DNA of 64,000 nucleotides, taken from contig JBAXNN010000001.1 in NCBI GenBank assembly GCA_037133755.1, forward strand, positions 186,001-250,000, given 5' to 3'. Shown in pieces: positions 33,711 through 41,421 of this stretch. Under the pieces are notes generated by a model. The model was not told the origin of the DNA, did not search any database, and was given only the letters and a program-made list of their open reading frames with translations. Position 1 is the first letter of the stretch; each line of letters begins with the position of its first letter. This DNA comes from F1-60-MAGs149 sp037133755 (lineage in GTDB: Bacteria > Actinomycetota > Thermoleophilia > Gaiellales > F1-60-MAGs149). Both the position numbers and the translations under genes were made by a program.

Positions 33711-33813
33711 GGATGTTCCAAAGGGGTCAGACCCTTTTGGCACATGGCCGACAGCTCGATGGTCGGAGAACGGCGCTGATGTTCCAAAAGGGTCTGACCC
33801 CTTTGGAACATCC
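33711..33813. repeat. REP-like element C: 34-bp inverted repeat with one mismatch
   Basis: Arms 33711-33744 and 33780-33813 are reverse complements at 33 of 34 positions, with a 35-nt spacer, almost the same spacer length as element A. Each arm has the outer stem TGTTCC/GGAACA (GGCACA in one copy) around the core GGGTCAGACCC. About 24 nt of each arm matches element A with one substitution. It lies between the convergent cobalamin operon and accA and may terminate both. Confidence 0.85.
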
Positions 33814-33859
33814 ACGTCCGATCGCCGACTGACTTCGCGCCGCCGGCAGGGCGACGCGA

Positions 33860-34744
33860 CTAGAAGTCCTGGTTGGTCGGCTCGTCGACCACGCCCCAGA
33901 CGCCCATCTGGCGGAACTTGGCACGGCGGGCGCGCCGGCGCTCGGCGGCGGGAATCATTTCGGCCTGGGCGAGCGCCTGGCGAATGGCGTCGTCGAGAAA
34001 CTTGGCCGCTGCGTCGACATCCTCGTGCGCCCCGCCCTTGGGCTCCTCGACAATGCGGTCGATCACACCGAGGTCGAGACAGGCGTTGGCCGTCGGGCGG
34101 AACGCGTAGGCGGCCTTGCGGGCCTGGCCCGAGTCCTTCCAGAGGATCGCGGCGCAGCCCTCTGGCGAGATGACGGAGTAGATCGAGTTCTGCTGCATCA
34201 GCACGCGGTCACCCACGGCGATTGCGAGTGCGCCACCGGAGCCACCCTCGCCGATCACGGTCGAGACGATCGGCACGCTGGCCTGGCAGAAGGCGAGGAT
34301 CGAGCGGGCGATCATGCCGGCCTGGCCACGCTCCTCGGCGTTGACGCCCGGGTACGCACCCGGCGTATCGACGAACGTGATGATCGGATAGCCGAAGCGC
34401 TCGGCGAGCTCGACCGCGCGGATCGCCTTGCGATAGCCCTCCGGGTGCGGCATGCCGAACATGCGGCGCGTGCGCTCAGAGAGATCGCGGCCCTTCTGGT
34501 GGCCGATCGCCACAACGGTCTGGCCGTGGTACCGCGCCAGCAGGGTGATGAGCGCCTCGTCGTCGGAGAATGCGCGGTCACCGCGCAGCTCGAAGGCGTC
34601 GGTGAAGAGCCGCTCGGCGTAGTCGAGCGTGTACGGGCGATCGGGATTGCGCGCCAGCTGGACGGCATCCCAGATGTGAGACTCCTCGGCACGCGCCTCG
34701 AAGCGCTTGCGCAGGCGGCGGACCTCATCGCTGACCCTAACCAC
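33860..34744 (-). CDS. accA: Acetyl-CoA carboxylase carboxyltransferase subunit alpha
   Basis: 294 residues with the AccA signatures 'LRGDRAFSDDEALITLLARYHGQTVVAIGHQKGRD', 'FVDTPGAYPGVNAEERGQ' and 'VIGEGGSGGALAIAVGDRVLM'. With AccD it transfers the carboxyl group from biotin to acetyl-CoA, giving malonyl-CoA. It overlaps accD by 8 nt and closes the fab-acc block. The biotin carrier and carboxylase genes (accB, accC) are not in this window. Confidence 0.95.
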   Translation of the reverse strand: MVRVSDEVRRLRKRFEARAEESHIWDAVQLARNPDRPYTLDYAERLFTDAFELRGDRAFSDDEALITLLARYHGQTVVAIGHQKGRDLSERTRRMFGMPHPEGYRKAIRAVELAERFGYPIITFVDTPGAYPGVNAEERGQAGMIARSILAFCQASVPIVSTVIGEGGSGGALAIAVGDRVLMQQNSIYSVISPEGCAAILWKDSGQARKAAYAFRPTANACLDLGVIDRIVEEPKGGAHEDVDAAAKFLDDAIRQALAQAEMIPAAERRRARRAKFRQMGVWGVVDEPTNQDF

Positions 34745-35681
34745 GTCGTCGCCCCAGTCCCAGACGCCCGAGCACCTTGTCGATCGGATTCGCGTCGCCC
34801 TCGACGATGGTCATCAGCGGCTCGTGATCACCCGTCGGCTCGTCCTCGGCCGGCGAGAAGAGCATCAGCAGCTTGGCAAGCTCGCCGCGGAGCTCGCGGC
34901 GCGGCACGACCGCGTCGAGCTGGCCGAGGCGCAGATTCGACTCGGCGCGGCCGAAGTCGGCGGCGACCTTCTCGCCCGTCGTCTGCTCGACGACGCGCGG
35001 GCCGGCGAACGACAGCAACGCACCAGGCTCGGCGATCACGATGTCACCGAGCGACGCGAACGAGGCGATCACGCCACCCGTCGTCGGGTGTGCGAGCACG
35101 GAGATGTACGGCAGCCCCTCTTCTCGCAGGCTGTCCACCGCACCAACGGTCTTGGCCATCTGCATCAGCGCGAGGATGTTCTCCTGCATGCGGGCACCAC
35201 CGGAGCCGGTGACGCTGATCAGCGGGATGCCGTAGGCGACCGCGTAGTCGGCAGCCAGACAGAAGCGCTCGCCCATGACGCTGCCCATCGAGCCGCCCAT
35301 GAACGAGAAGTCCATGACGGCCAGTGCGGTCTCGCGCCCAACGATGCGGCCGTGGCCTGCGACGAGCGAGTCGCCCAGCCCGGTCTGCAGCTCGGCGTCC
35401 ATCAGGCGATCGGTGTACGGCTTGAGGTCGACGAAGGCCAGCGGATCGGCCGCGCGCAGGTCGCTCCCAATCTCGACGAAGGTACCGGGATCGACGAGCT
35501 GCTCGATGCGCTCCATCGCGCCCACCACGAAATGGTGGCCGCACTGCGCGCAGACCCGCTGCGCGTGGCGCAGCTCATCGTCGCGGTAGTGCGAGCGGCA
35601 CTCGGGGCAGGTGTTCGGATGACGGCGGCCGCCACCCTCCTCGCCGCCCTGACGCTCGACGTTGACCTCGACGGGCGTCAC
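34737..35681 (-). CDS. accD: Acetyl-CoA carboxylase carboxyltransferase subunit beta
   Basis: 314 residues. The N-terminal zinc ribbon is intact ('CPECRSHYRDDELRHAQRVCAQCGHHF'), followed by the crotonase-fold carboxyltransferase domain ('AVMDFSFMGGSMGSVMGE', 'SGGARMQENILALMQMAKT'). It is coupled to fabF upstream (4-nt overlap) and accA downstream (8-nt overlap). The separate alpha and beta subunits are the bacterial/plastid type, not the fused AccD of mycolic-acid actinobacteria. Confidence 0.95.
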   Translation of the reverse strand: MTPVEVNVERQGGEEGGGRRHPNTCPECRSHYRDDELRHAQRVCAQCGHHFVVGAMERIEQLVDPGTFVEIGSDLRAADPLAFVDLKPYTDRLMDAELQTGLGDSLVAGHGRIVGRETALAVMDFSFMGGSMGSVMGERFCLAADYAVAYGIPLISVTGSGGARMQENILALMQMAKTVGAVDSLREEGLPYISVLAHPTTGGVIASFASLGDIVIAEPGALLSFAGPRVVEQTTGEKVAADFGRAESNLRLGQLDAVVPRRELRGELAKLLMLFSPAEDEPTGDHEPLMTIVEGDANPIDKVLGRLGLGRRRG

Positions 35682-36925
35682 AGGTCGCGCTGCTCCTTGA
35701 ACCGCTCGATCACCAGCGAGGCGTTGTGCCCGCCGAAGCCGAAGCCGTTGGAGAGAGCGATATCGATGGTCTGCTCGCGCATCACATTCGGAACGTAGTC
35801 CAGGTCGCAGTCGGGGTCCGGATGATGCAGATTGATGGTCGGGGGCAGATACCCACCCTGGATCGCCAGCACGCAGATCGCGGCCTCGGTGGCGCCCGTC
35901 GCGCCGAGCAGATGGCCCGTCATCGACTTGGTCGAGGAGACCGGCACCTGGTAGGCGCGCTCACCGAAGACCTTCTTGAGCACGCGCGTCTCCGACGCAT
36001 CGCCGATCGGCGTCGAGGTGCCGTGGGCATTGACGTACTGGATGTCGTCGATCGTGCGGCCGGCGTCGGCAATCGCGTTGCGCAGCGCGCGGGCCGGGTT
36101 CTCGCCGGTCGGATCGGGCTCGGTAACGTTGTGCGCGTCGGACGACAAGCCGTAGCCCGTCACCTCGGCGAGGATGTTGGCGCCGCGATTCATCGCGTGC
36201 TCGAGCTCCTCGAGGACGAGCACGGTGCTCGCCTCGCCCAGCACGATGCCGTCGCGCGTGGCGTCAAACGGACGGCTGGCGCCGGCCGGATCGTCGTTGC
36301 GCGTGGAGCAGGCACGGATGCCGTGGAACCCACCGATGCCGACGGGCGTGACGCCGCACTCGGAGCCACCGGCCAGCATGCCGTCGGCCAGACCCGCGCG
36401 GATGTACATGACCGCGTCGCCAATTGCCATCGACGACGCTGCACACGCGGTGCTCGACGAGGCCAGCGGGCCGCGCGTGCCGAACTCCATCGACACATAG
36501 CCCGCGCCCATGTTGGGAATGATCCCCGGCGTCCAGAACGGCGAGAAGCGCCCGATGCCGCGCTCGAGGTAGTGCTCGTGGGCCGCCTGCTGCATGTCCA
36601 TGCCGCCGATGCCACTGGCGATCGAGGCGCCGATGCGGTCGCCCTCGGCCGGAATGTCGAGACCGGAAGACTCGACGGCCTCGCGCGCCGCACCCACGGC
36701 AAGGTGGATGTAGCGGCTCGTGCGGCGGGCCGCCTTGCGGTCCATCACAGTCTCGGGGTCGAAGCCCTTGACCTCGCAGCCGATCTTGACCGGGCTGTCG
36801 GAAACATCAAAGCTCGTGATCAGCGCGCCGCCGGGCTTGCCCTCGCGCAGCGCGATGTCAAAGTCGGAAATGCTGTTCGCAATGGGGTTCACCGTCCCCA
36901 TGCCCGTGATCACAACGCGGCGCAT
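35678..36925 (-). CDS. fabF: Beta-ketoacyl-ACP synthase II
   Basis: 415 residues, the normal FabF length. The Cys-His-His triad is present: Cys in 'STACAASSMAIGDA', His in 'VNAHGTSTPIGD' and His in 'STKSMTGHLLGATGA'. It elongates acyl-ACP with malonyl-ACP. It starts 2 nt after fabG, exactly where acpP sits in many bacteria. A second synthase, more divergent, is at 60521-61741. Confidence 0.95.
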   Translation of the reverse strand: MRRVVITGMGTVNPIANSISDFDIALREGKPGGALITSFDVSDSPVKIGCEVKGFDPETVMDRKAARRTSRYIHLAVGAAREAVESSGLDIPAEGDRIGASIASGIGGMDMQQAAHEHYLERGIGRFSPFWTPGIIPNMGAGYVSMEFGTRGPLASSSTACAASSMAIGDAVMYIRAGLADGMLAGGSECGVTPVGIGGFHGIRACSTRNDDPAGASRPFDATRDGIVLGEASTVLVLEELEHAMNRGANILAEVTGYGLSSDAHNVTEPDPTGENPARALRNAIADAGRTIDDIQYVNAHGTSTPIGDASETRVLKKVFGERAYQVPVSSTKSMTGHLLGATGATEAAICVLAIQGGYLPPTINLHHPDPDCDLDYVPNVMREQTIDIALSNGFGFGGHNASLVIERFKEQRDL

Positions 36926-36927
36926 GG

Positions 36928-37683
36928 CTACATTCCCAGCCCGCCGTCGACCGACAGCACTGCGCCGGTGATGAACGAGGCATCGTCGGAGAGCAGGAAG
37001 CGCACGGTGCGCGCGATGTCCTCGGGCTCGCCGAGGCGGCCGAGCGGCGTCTGGCCAAGCAGCACGTCGCGAATGTCCTCGCTAAGCACGTCGGTGAGCT
37101 CCGTCGAAATGTAGCCCGGGGCGACGCAGTTGACGCGGATGCCGCGCGAGCCGACCTCCTTGGCCAGCGCCTTCGTCAGCGCAATCACGCCGCCCTTGGA
37201 GGCCGCGTAGTTCGTCTGCCCAAAGTTGCCGTGCAGGCCCACGACGCTCGACATCGTGACGATGCTGCCGCGCTTCTTGCGAAGCAGCTTGCGCGAGGCG
37301 GCCTTGCAGACGTGGAAGGTGCCGCCGAGGTTGACCTCGATCACGCGATCCCAGTCCTCGACCGTAATGCGCGAGATCAGGTTGTCGCGGGTGATACCGG
37401 CGTTGGCCACAACGTTCCAGAGGTCGTCGCCGAGGAGTTCCTCGGTCTGGTCGATCATCGCAACGGCGGACTCGGGGTCGCTCACATCGCCAGGGATCGC
37501 GACGGCGGTGCCCCCGACAGCGGTGATCGCGGCGACGACAGCGTCGGCCGCATCCTTGTTCGCGGTGTAGTTGACGCCGACCTTGGCACCGGCAGCAGCG
37601 AGCTCCTGCGAGATCGCAGCGCCAATGCCGCGCGAGCCGCCGGTGACAAGCGTCACGCGACCTTCGAGGGGACGATCAGCCAT
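36928..37683 (-). CDS. fabG: 3-oxoacyl-ACP reductase
   Basis: 251 residues, SDR fold. The NADPH site 'VTLVTGGSRGIGAAIS' and catalytic residues in 'NAGITRDNL', 'SIVTMSSVVG' and 'YAASKGG' (Ser-Tyr-Lys) are intact. It reduces 3-ketoacyl-ACP in elongation. ATG 37683 gives 'MADRPLEGRVTLVTGG' and overlaps the end of fabD by 8 nt. Confidence 0.95.
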   Translation of the reverse strand: MADRPLEGRVTLVTGGSRGIGAAISQELAAAGAKVGVNYTANKDAADAVVAAITAVGGTAVAIPGDVSDPESAVAMIDQTEELLGDDLWNVVANAGITRDNLISRITVEDWDRVIEVNLGGTFHVCKAASRKLLRKKRGSIVTMSSVVGLHGNFGQTNYAASKGGVIALTKALAKEVGSRGIRVNCVAPGYISTELTDVLSEDIRDVLLGQTPLGRLGEPEDIARTVRFLLSDDASFITGAVLSVDGGLGM

Positions 37684-38599
37684 TGCCCAGCACCTCCTGT
37701 GCCTTCGCGAGGCTCTCGGGATCGCTGATCGCGAGAGCAGTGAGATTTCGATCAATGCGGCGCATCAGGCCGGCGAGCACGCCACCGGGGCCGACCTCGA
37801 TGCAGGTTGTGACGCCTTCGGCGGCCAGCTTCTGAATCGCCTGCGTGAAGCGCACGGGTGCACCAAGCTGGTCTTCGAGGATCTGGACGATGTTCGCCTC
37901 GTCCTCGAGCTGGCAGGTGACGGTCGAGAAGAAGGCGCTGGCCGGCGCGTTGAACGTTGCGACCTCGAGCGCAGGGCGGAGGTCATCAGCCGCAGCAGCG
38001 GTGAGTGGCGAGTGAAACGCGCCGGAGACGGCGAGGGTGAGTGCACGACGCGCACCAACCTCCTTGGCCGCCTCGTTCAGCTGCTCAACCGCGGCGCTCT
38101 CGCCCGACACGACGATCTGGCCGGGACAGTTGTAGTTGGCAACCCAGACGCCCTCGATGCCATCGCACAGTTCTTCAACCTGCGCGTCCTCAAGGCCGAT
38201 GATCGCCGACATCGCGCCCGGGGTGCGGGCGGCGGCAGCGGCGGTGGCCTCGCCACGAGCGCGCGTGAGGCGCACGGCGTCGCCCACACTCAGGATCCCG
38301 GCCGCCACCAGCGCGGCGTACTCGCCAGCGGAGTGGCCAATCGCGACGTCGGCGGTGATGCCCGCCTCCCGCACGGCAGCGAGACACGCCACGGAAGCGG
38401 TCGTCAGCGCAGGCTGCGTGATCTCGGTCTGGTCAAGGCGCTCCTGCGGACCGGAGCGGCAGAGCTCGAGCAGATCAGCGCCGAAGGCCTCGGAGGCCTC
38501 AGCGAAGACCGCAGCGGCAGCCACCGAGGTGTCGGCGAAGGCCACGCCCATGCCGACGGTCTGCGAGCCCTGGCCGGGAAAACAGAAGGCGGTCTTCAT
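37676..38599 (-). CDS. fabD: Malonyl-CoA:ACP transacylase
   Basis: 307 residues. 'TAFCFPGQGSQTVGMG' opens the protein, and the nucleophile Ser lies in 'DVAIGHSAGEYAAL' (GHSxGE). 'GAFHSPLTAAAADDLRPAL' supplies the catalytic His, and 'CIEVGPGGVLAGLMRR' closes the fold. It loads malonyl groups onto ACP. ATG 38599 is the canonical start and overlaps the fabH stop by 4 nt. Confidence 0.95.
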   Translation of the reverse strand: MKTAFCFPGQGSQTVGMGVAFADTSVAAAAVFAEASEAFGADLLELCRSGPQERLDQTEITQPALTTASVACLAAVREAGITADVAIGHSAGEYAALVAAGILSVGDAVRLTRARGEATAAAAARTPGAMSAIIGLEDAQVEELCDGIEGVWVANYNCPGQIVVSGESAAVEQLNEAAKEVGARRALTLAVSGAFHSPLTAAAADDLRPALEVATFNAPASAFFSTVTCQLEDEANIVQILEDQLGAPVRFTQAIQKLAAEGVTTCIEVGPGGVLAGLMRRIDRNLTALAISDPESLAKAQEVLGNG

Positions 38600-39588
38600 G
38601 CGGGTGCTCCCATCCAACGAATCATGACGGTGCCCCACGCCAGACCGCCGCCGAGTCCCATCATCATCAGTCTCTGGCCCGGCTGCAAGCGGCCGGTGCG
38701 CCAGGCGTAGTCGAGGCACAGCGGAATCGACGCCGACGAGGTGTTGCCGTACTTGTCGAGCGTCACAACCACGCGTTCGCTGGGGAAGCCGAGGCGCTCC
38801 ACGCCGCTCTCGATGATGCGCAGGTTGGCCTGGTGCGGCACGAAGAGGTCGATGTCGTCCTGCGTGTAGCCGCCGGCGTCGAGGACGCGCTTAGCCGAAT
38901 CGACGATCACCTGCGTGGCAAAGCGATAGACGGCATTGCCATTCATGCGGATGCATTTGTCGAGCGGCTCGTCGCCCCTTGGCGTCAGGTCGCCGTAGAG
39001 GTCGAAGCCCTTCGAGCCGTCGACGCCGAGCTCGACGACGACCTTCTCGCTCGTCGGCGCGGCGCCCTTGCGCACGATCACCGCGCCAGCTCCGTCGCCA
39101 AAGAGGATGCACGTGCCACGATCGTCCCAGTCGGTGATGCGCGAGAGCACCTCAGCGCCGATCACCATCACGGTGGTCGCCATGCCGGAGTTAATCTGCG
39201 CGATCGCGTGGCTGAGGGCGTACGCGAAGCCGGCACACGCAGCGAGCATGTCGATCGCACCCGCGCTGTGCGCGCCGATGTCGTCGGCGACAAGCGCCGA
39301 GATCGAGGGGAACGAACGCTCGGGTGAGGCCGTGGCGGTGAGGATCAAGTCGATCTCAGCCGGCGCGACATCCGCGCGTTCGACGGCCTGGCGTGCCGCG
39401 ATGATCGCAAGGTCTGTGACCGTCTGGTCGTCGGCCGCGATACGCCGCTCGGCGATGCCGGTGCGCTCGCGGATCCACGCGTCATCGGTGTCGACGCGCT
39501 GCGAGATCTCCTCGTTGGTGAGGATGCGCTCGGGGATCGCGGCGCCGACGCCGATGATCGCGACGTCGCTGTCGGTCGCTCCAATCAC
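38596..39588 (-). CDS. fabH: Beta-ketoacyl-ACP synthase III
   Basis: 330 residues. The active-site Cys is in 'DMLAACAGFAYALSHA', and the His and Asn are in 'DLFVPHQANLRIIE' and 'DKYGNTSSASIPLCL'. It condenses a primer acyl-CoA with malonyl-ACP; in actinobacteria it often accepts branched primers, which cannot be read from sequence here. It overlaps fabZ and fabD by 4 nt each. Confidence 0.95.
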   Translation of the reverse strand: MIGATDSDVAIIGVGAAIPERILTNEEISQRVDTDDAWIRERTGIAERRIAADDQTVTDLAIIAARQAVERADVAPAEIDLILTATASPERSFPSISALVADDIGAHSAGAIDMLAACAGFAYALSHAIAQINSGMATTVMVIGAEVLSRITDWDDRGTCILFGDGAGAVIVRKGAAPTSEKVVVELGVDGSKGFDLYGDLTPRGDEPLDKCIRMNGNAVYRFATQVIVDSAKRVLDAGGYTQDDIDLFVPHQANLRIIESGVERLGFPSERVVVTLDKYGNTSSASIPLCLDYAWRTGRLQPGQRLMMMGLGGGLAWGTVMIRWMGAPA

Positions 39589-40028
39589 GCCGGCGGCTCC
39601 TCGAGCAGACCGAATGTGAGCGTGCCTTCGACGGCAGCCTCGCCCTCGACGGTGATCTCGGCGTTGACGCGACCAATGCGGCCCCGCAGGCGATCGACGG
39701 TGATGACCATGTCGAGCACGTCGCCCGGGCGGACGATGCGGCGAAACTTGACGCCATCGATGCCGGCAAAGACGCCGAACTTGCCCTGGTGGTCAGGATG
39801 CGTCAGGGCACAGATCGCCGCGGTTTGGGCGCTGGCCTCGACCATCACAACGCCCGGCACGATCGGGTTGCCGGGGAAGTGGCCCTGCAGAAACCACTCA
39901 TCGCCCGTGATCGTCCAGCGCCCGTGGGCGCTGACGCCCGGCTCGAGCGCGACGATCTCGTCGACAAAGAGGAAGGGATCGCGGTGCGGGATGATCGCCT
40001 GGATGGCGTCGCGGTCCATTGCGGTCAT
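39585..40028 (-). CDS. fabZ: 3-hydroxyacyl-ACP dehydratase
   Basis: 147 residues of hot-dog fold. 'IIPHRDPFLFVDEIVAL' and 'WFLQGHFPGNPIVPGVVMVEASAQTAAI' carry the catalytic His and Glu. It dehydrates 3-hydroxyacyl-ACP. ATG 40028 is preceded by GGAGG at 6 nt, a strong RBS that decides the start over the longer open frame. It is the first gene of the fab-acc block and divergent from birA; the 58-bp gap must hold both promoters. Confidence 0.92.
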   Translation of the reverse strand: MTAMDRDAIQAIIPHRDPFLFVDEIVALEPGVSAHGRWTITGDEWFLQGHFPGNPIVPGVVMVEASAQTAAICALTHPDHQGKFGVFAGIDGVKFRRIVRPGDVLDMVITVDRLRGRIGRVNAEITVEGEAAVEGTLTFGLLEEPPA

Positions 40029-40086
40029 CGAATCCTCCGAAGGGTCGTCGTGCCGAGGGGAGCAGCCACGCAGGTATCGTAGCCGC

Positions 40087-40845
40087 GTGGACGACGCCGC
40101 CTCGCACCGAACGGGATCGCGCAACATCATCACGCGCGCCAGCTGTCCCTCGACGCAGGACATCGTCCGTGAGGAGGCCCTCGCCGGCGCTCCGGCGGGC
40201 ACGATCTGCGTGACGGACCATCAGACCGCAGGGCGCGGTCGACGTGGTCGCACGTGGTCGGATCCGCCGGGGAAGGCATTGATGTTCTCGTACCTGGCGC
40301 GCGTCACGCGAGCGCCTGAAGAGCTCGCGACGCTCTCGCTGCTCGTCGGCATCGTGGTGGCCGAGTCACTCCCGCTGGAGCCTCGGCTGCGTTGGCCGAA
40401 CGACCTCGTGCTGAACGACGGCAAGGTGGCCGGCATCCTCGTGGAGCTCGTCACGCCGCCCGACCAGCCGCTCTTCGCGATCATCGGCATCGGCATCAAC
40501 GCGAACCTCACCGCCGACGAGCTGCCGCCGACCGATCGCCTGCCCGCCACCTCGCTGCTCGTGGAGGGTGGCGAGGAGATCGACCGTATCGCCCTGCTCG
40601 ACACGCTCGGTGCCGGCCTCGACGCTGCGCTCGAGCTGTTCGACCGCGCGGGCTTTGCGCCGTTCGTCGCTCGTTACGCCGCCCTCGACGGCCTCGCGGG
40701 CCATGCGATCACGCTGAAGCTGCCCCGCGAGTCGCTCCCCGGCACCGCCGTGGGCATCGACGCGAGCGGCCAGCTGATCCTGCGCCTCGCCGACGGCTCC
40801 GAGCAGGCGTTTTCGGTCGGCGAAGTGGAGCGCGTGCTCGACTAG
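40087..40845 (+). CDS. birA: Biotin-protein ligase
   Basis: 252 residues from GTG 40087. The biotinyl-AMP motif 'TAGRGRRGRTWSDPPGKALMFSYL', 'LRWPNDLVLNDGKVAGILVEL' and 'IGIGINAN' are intact, and the C-terminal small barrel follows. There is no N-terminal helix-turn-helix, so it is a ligase only, not a repressor. It would biotinylate the acetyl-CoA carboxylase carrier, which fits its position opposite the fab-acc block. Its stop shares CTAG with the convergent next gene. Confidence 0.93.
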   Translation: MDDAASHRTGSRNIITRASCPSTQDIVREEALAGAPAGTICVTDHQTAGRGRRGRTWSDPPGKALMFSYLARVTRAPEELATLSLLVGIVVAESLPLEPRLRWPNDLVLNDGKVAGILVELVTPPDQPLFAIIGIGINANLTADELPPTDRLPATSLLVEGGEEIDRIALLDTLGAGLDAALELFDRAGFAPFVARYAALDGLAGHAITLKLPRESLPGTAVGIDASGQLILRLADGSEQAFSVGEVERVLD

Positions 40846-41372
40846 TTGGCGTTCACGGTGAACGTAACCGTGCGCTCGGGCTTCTTGCCCTGCCCCGGCG
40901 GCATCAGATCGAAGTTGATCGTGCCGGTCCCCGGCGTATCGGCGCTGAAGACCCACTGCTCGGCCGAGCCCTGTCCGACGATGTTCCCCTGATCCTGCGA
41001 TTGCAGGATGTTGTCGGAGACCTGTACGTACCCCATCGGGACGTTGGGCACCCACGTGTAGCCCGTGCTCGGATTAATCGGCAGCTGGACCGTGAAGCTG
41101 TCGCCCGTGGCGATGTTCACGGTGGTGTTGTCCTCGGTGTACACCTTGCCCCCGTTCGACTGCGACTGCTGCTGGGTCTGCTGCTGATCCTGCGTCTGGG
41201 TCTGCTGCTGATCCTGCGTCTGGGTCTGTTGCTGGGTGTCCTGCTGCGTCTGCGTCTGGGCCTCGGTGACGGTCTGCGTGGCCGTGGTCGTGGAGCCACC
41301 GCCGCAGGCCGAAAGCGCGAGAGCGATGAGCACCAAGGCGGAAACAGGCGTGATCAGGCGAAAGCGATGCAT
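40842..41372 (-). CDS. Chagasin-family (I42) lipoprotein with Gln/Thr-rich linker
   Basis: 176 residues. A signal peptide ends in a lipobox ('LIALALSACGGGS'). A low-complexity Thr/Gln-rich linker (about 28-72) follows, then a C-terminal chagasin-like domain with 'INPSTGYTWV' (loop 2 of I42 inhibitors) and 'GTGTINFDLMPPG'. Chagasins inhibit papain-type cysteine proteases. As a surface lipoprotein it may protect the cell from external proteases or restrain its own; the target is unknown. The linker is encoded by tandem 24-nt repeats. Confidence 0.8.
   Translation of the reverse strand: MHRFRLITPVSALVLIALALSACGGGSTTTATQTVTEAQTQTQQDTQQQTQTQDQQQTQTQDQQQTQQQSQSNGGKVYTEDNTTVNIATGDSFTVQLPINPSTGYTWVPNVPMGYVQVSDNILQSQDQGNIVGQGSAEQWVFSADTPGTGTINFDLMPPGQGKKPERTVTFTVNAN
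41177..41224. repeat. Two perfect 24-nt tandem repeats in linker coding region
   Basis: Positions 41177-41200 and 41201-41224 are identical 24-mers, flanked by degenerate copies. They encode the Gln/Thr-rich linker of the chagasin-like lipoprotein in multiples of three bases, so copy number changes would keep the frame. Confidence 0.9.
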
Positions 41373-41398
41373 GCCTTCACTCTATACCCCCGCCTGAA

Positions 41399-41415
41399 CG
41401 GTCGCAACGCGACCG
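41399..41415. terminator. GC-rich hairpin after gyrA
   Basis: CGGTCGC-AAC-GCGACCG forms a 7-bp stem with a 3-nt loop, just after the gyrA stop and before the chagasin-like gene. No T-run follows on the minus strand. It is a plausible but weak terminator. Confidence 0.4.
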
Positions 41416-41421
41416 CGCCGG

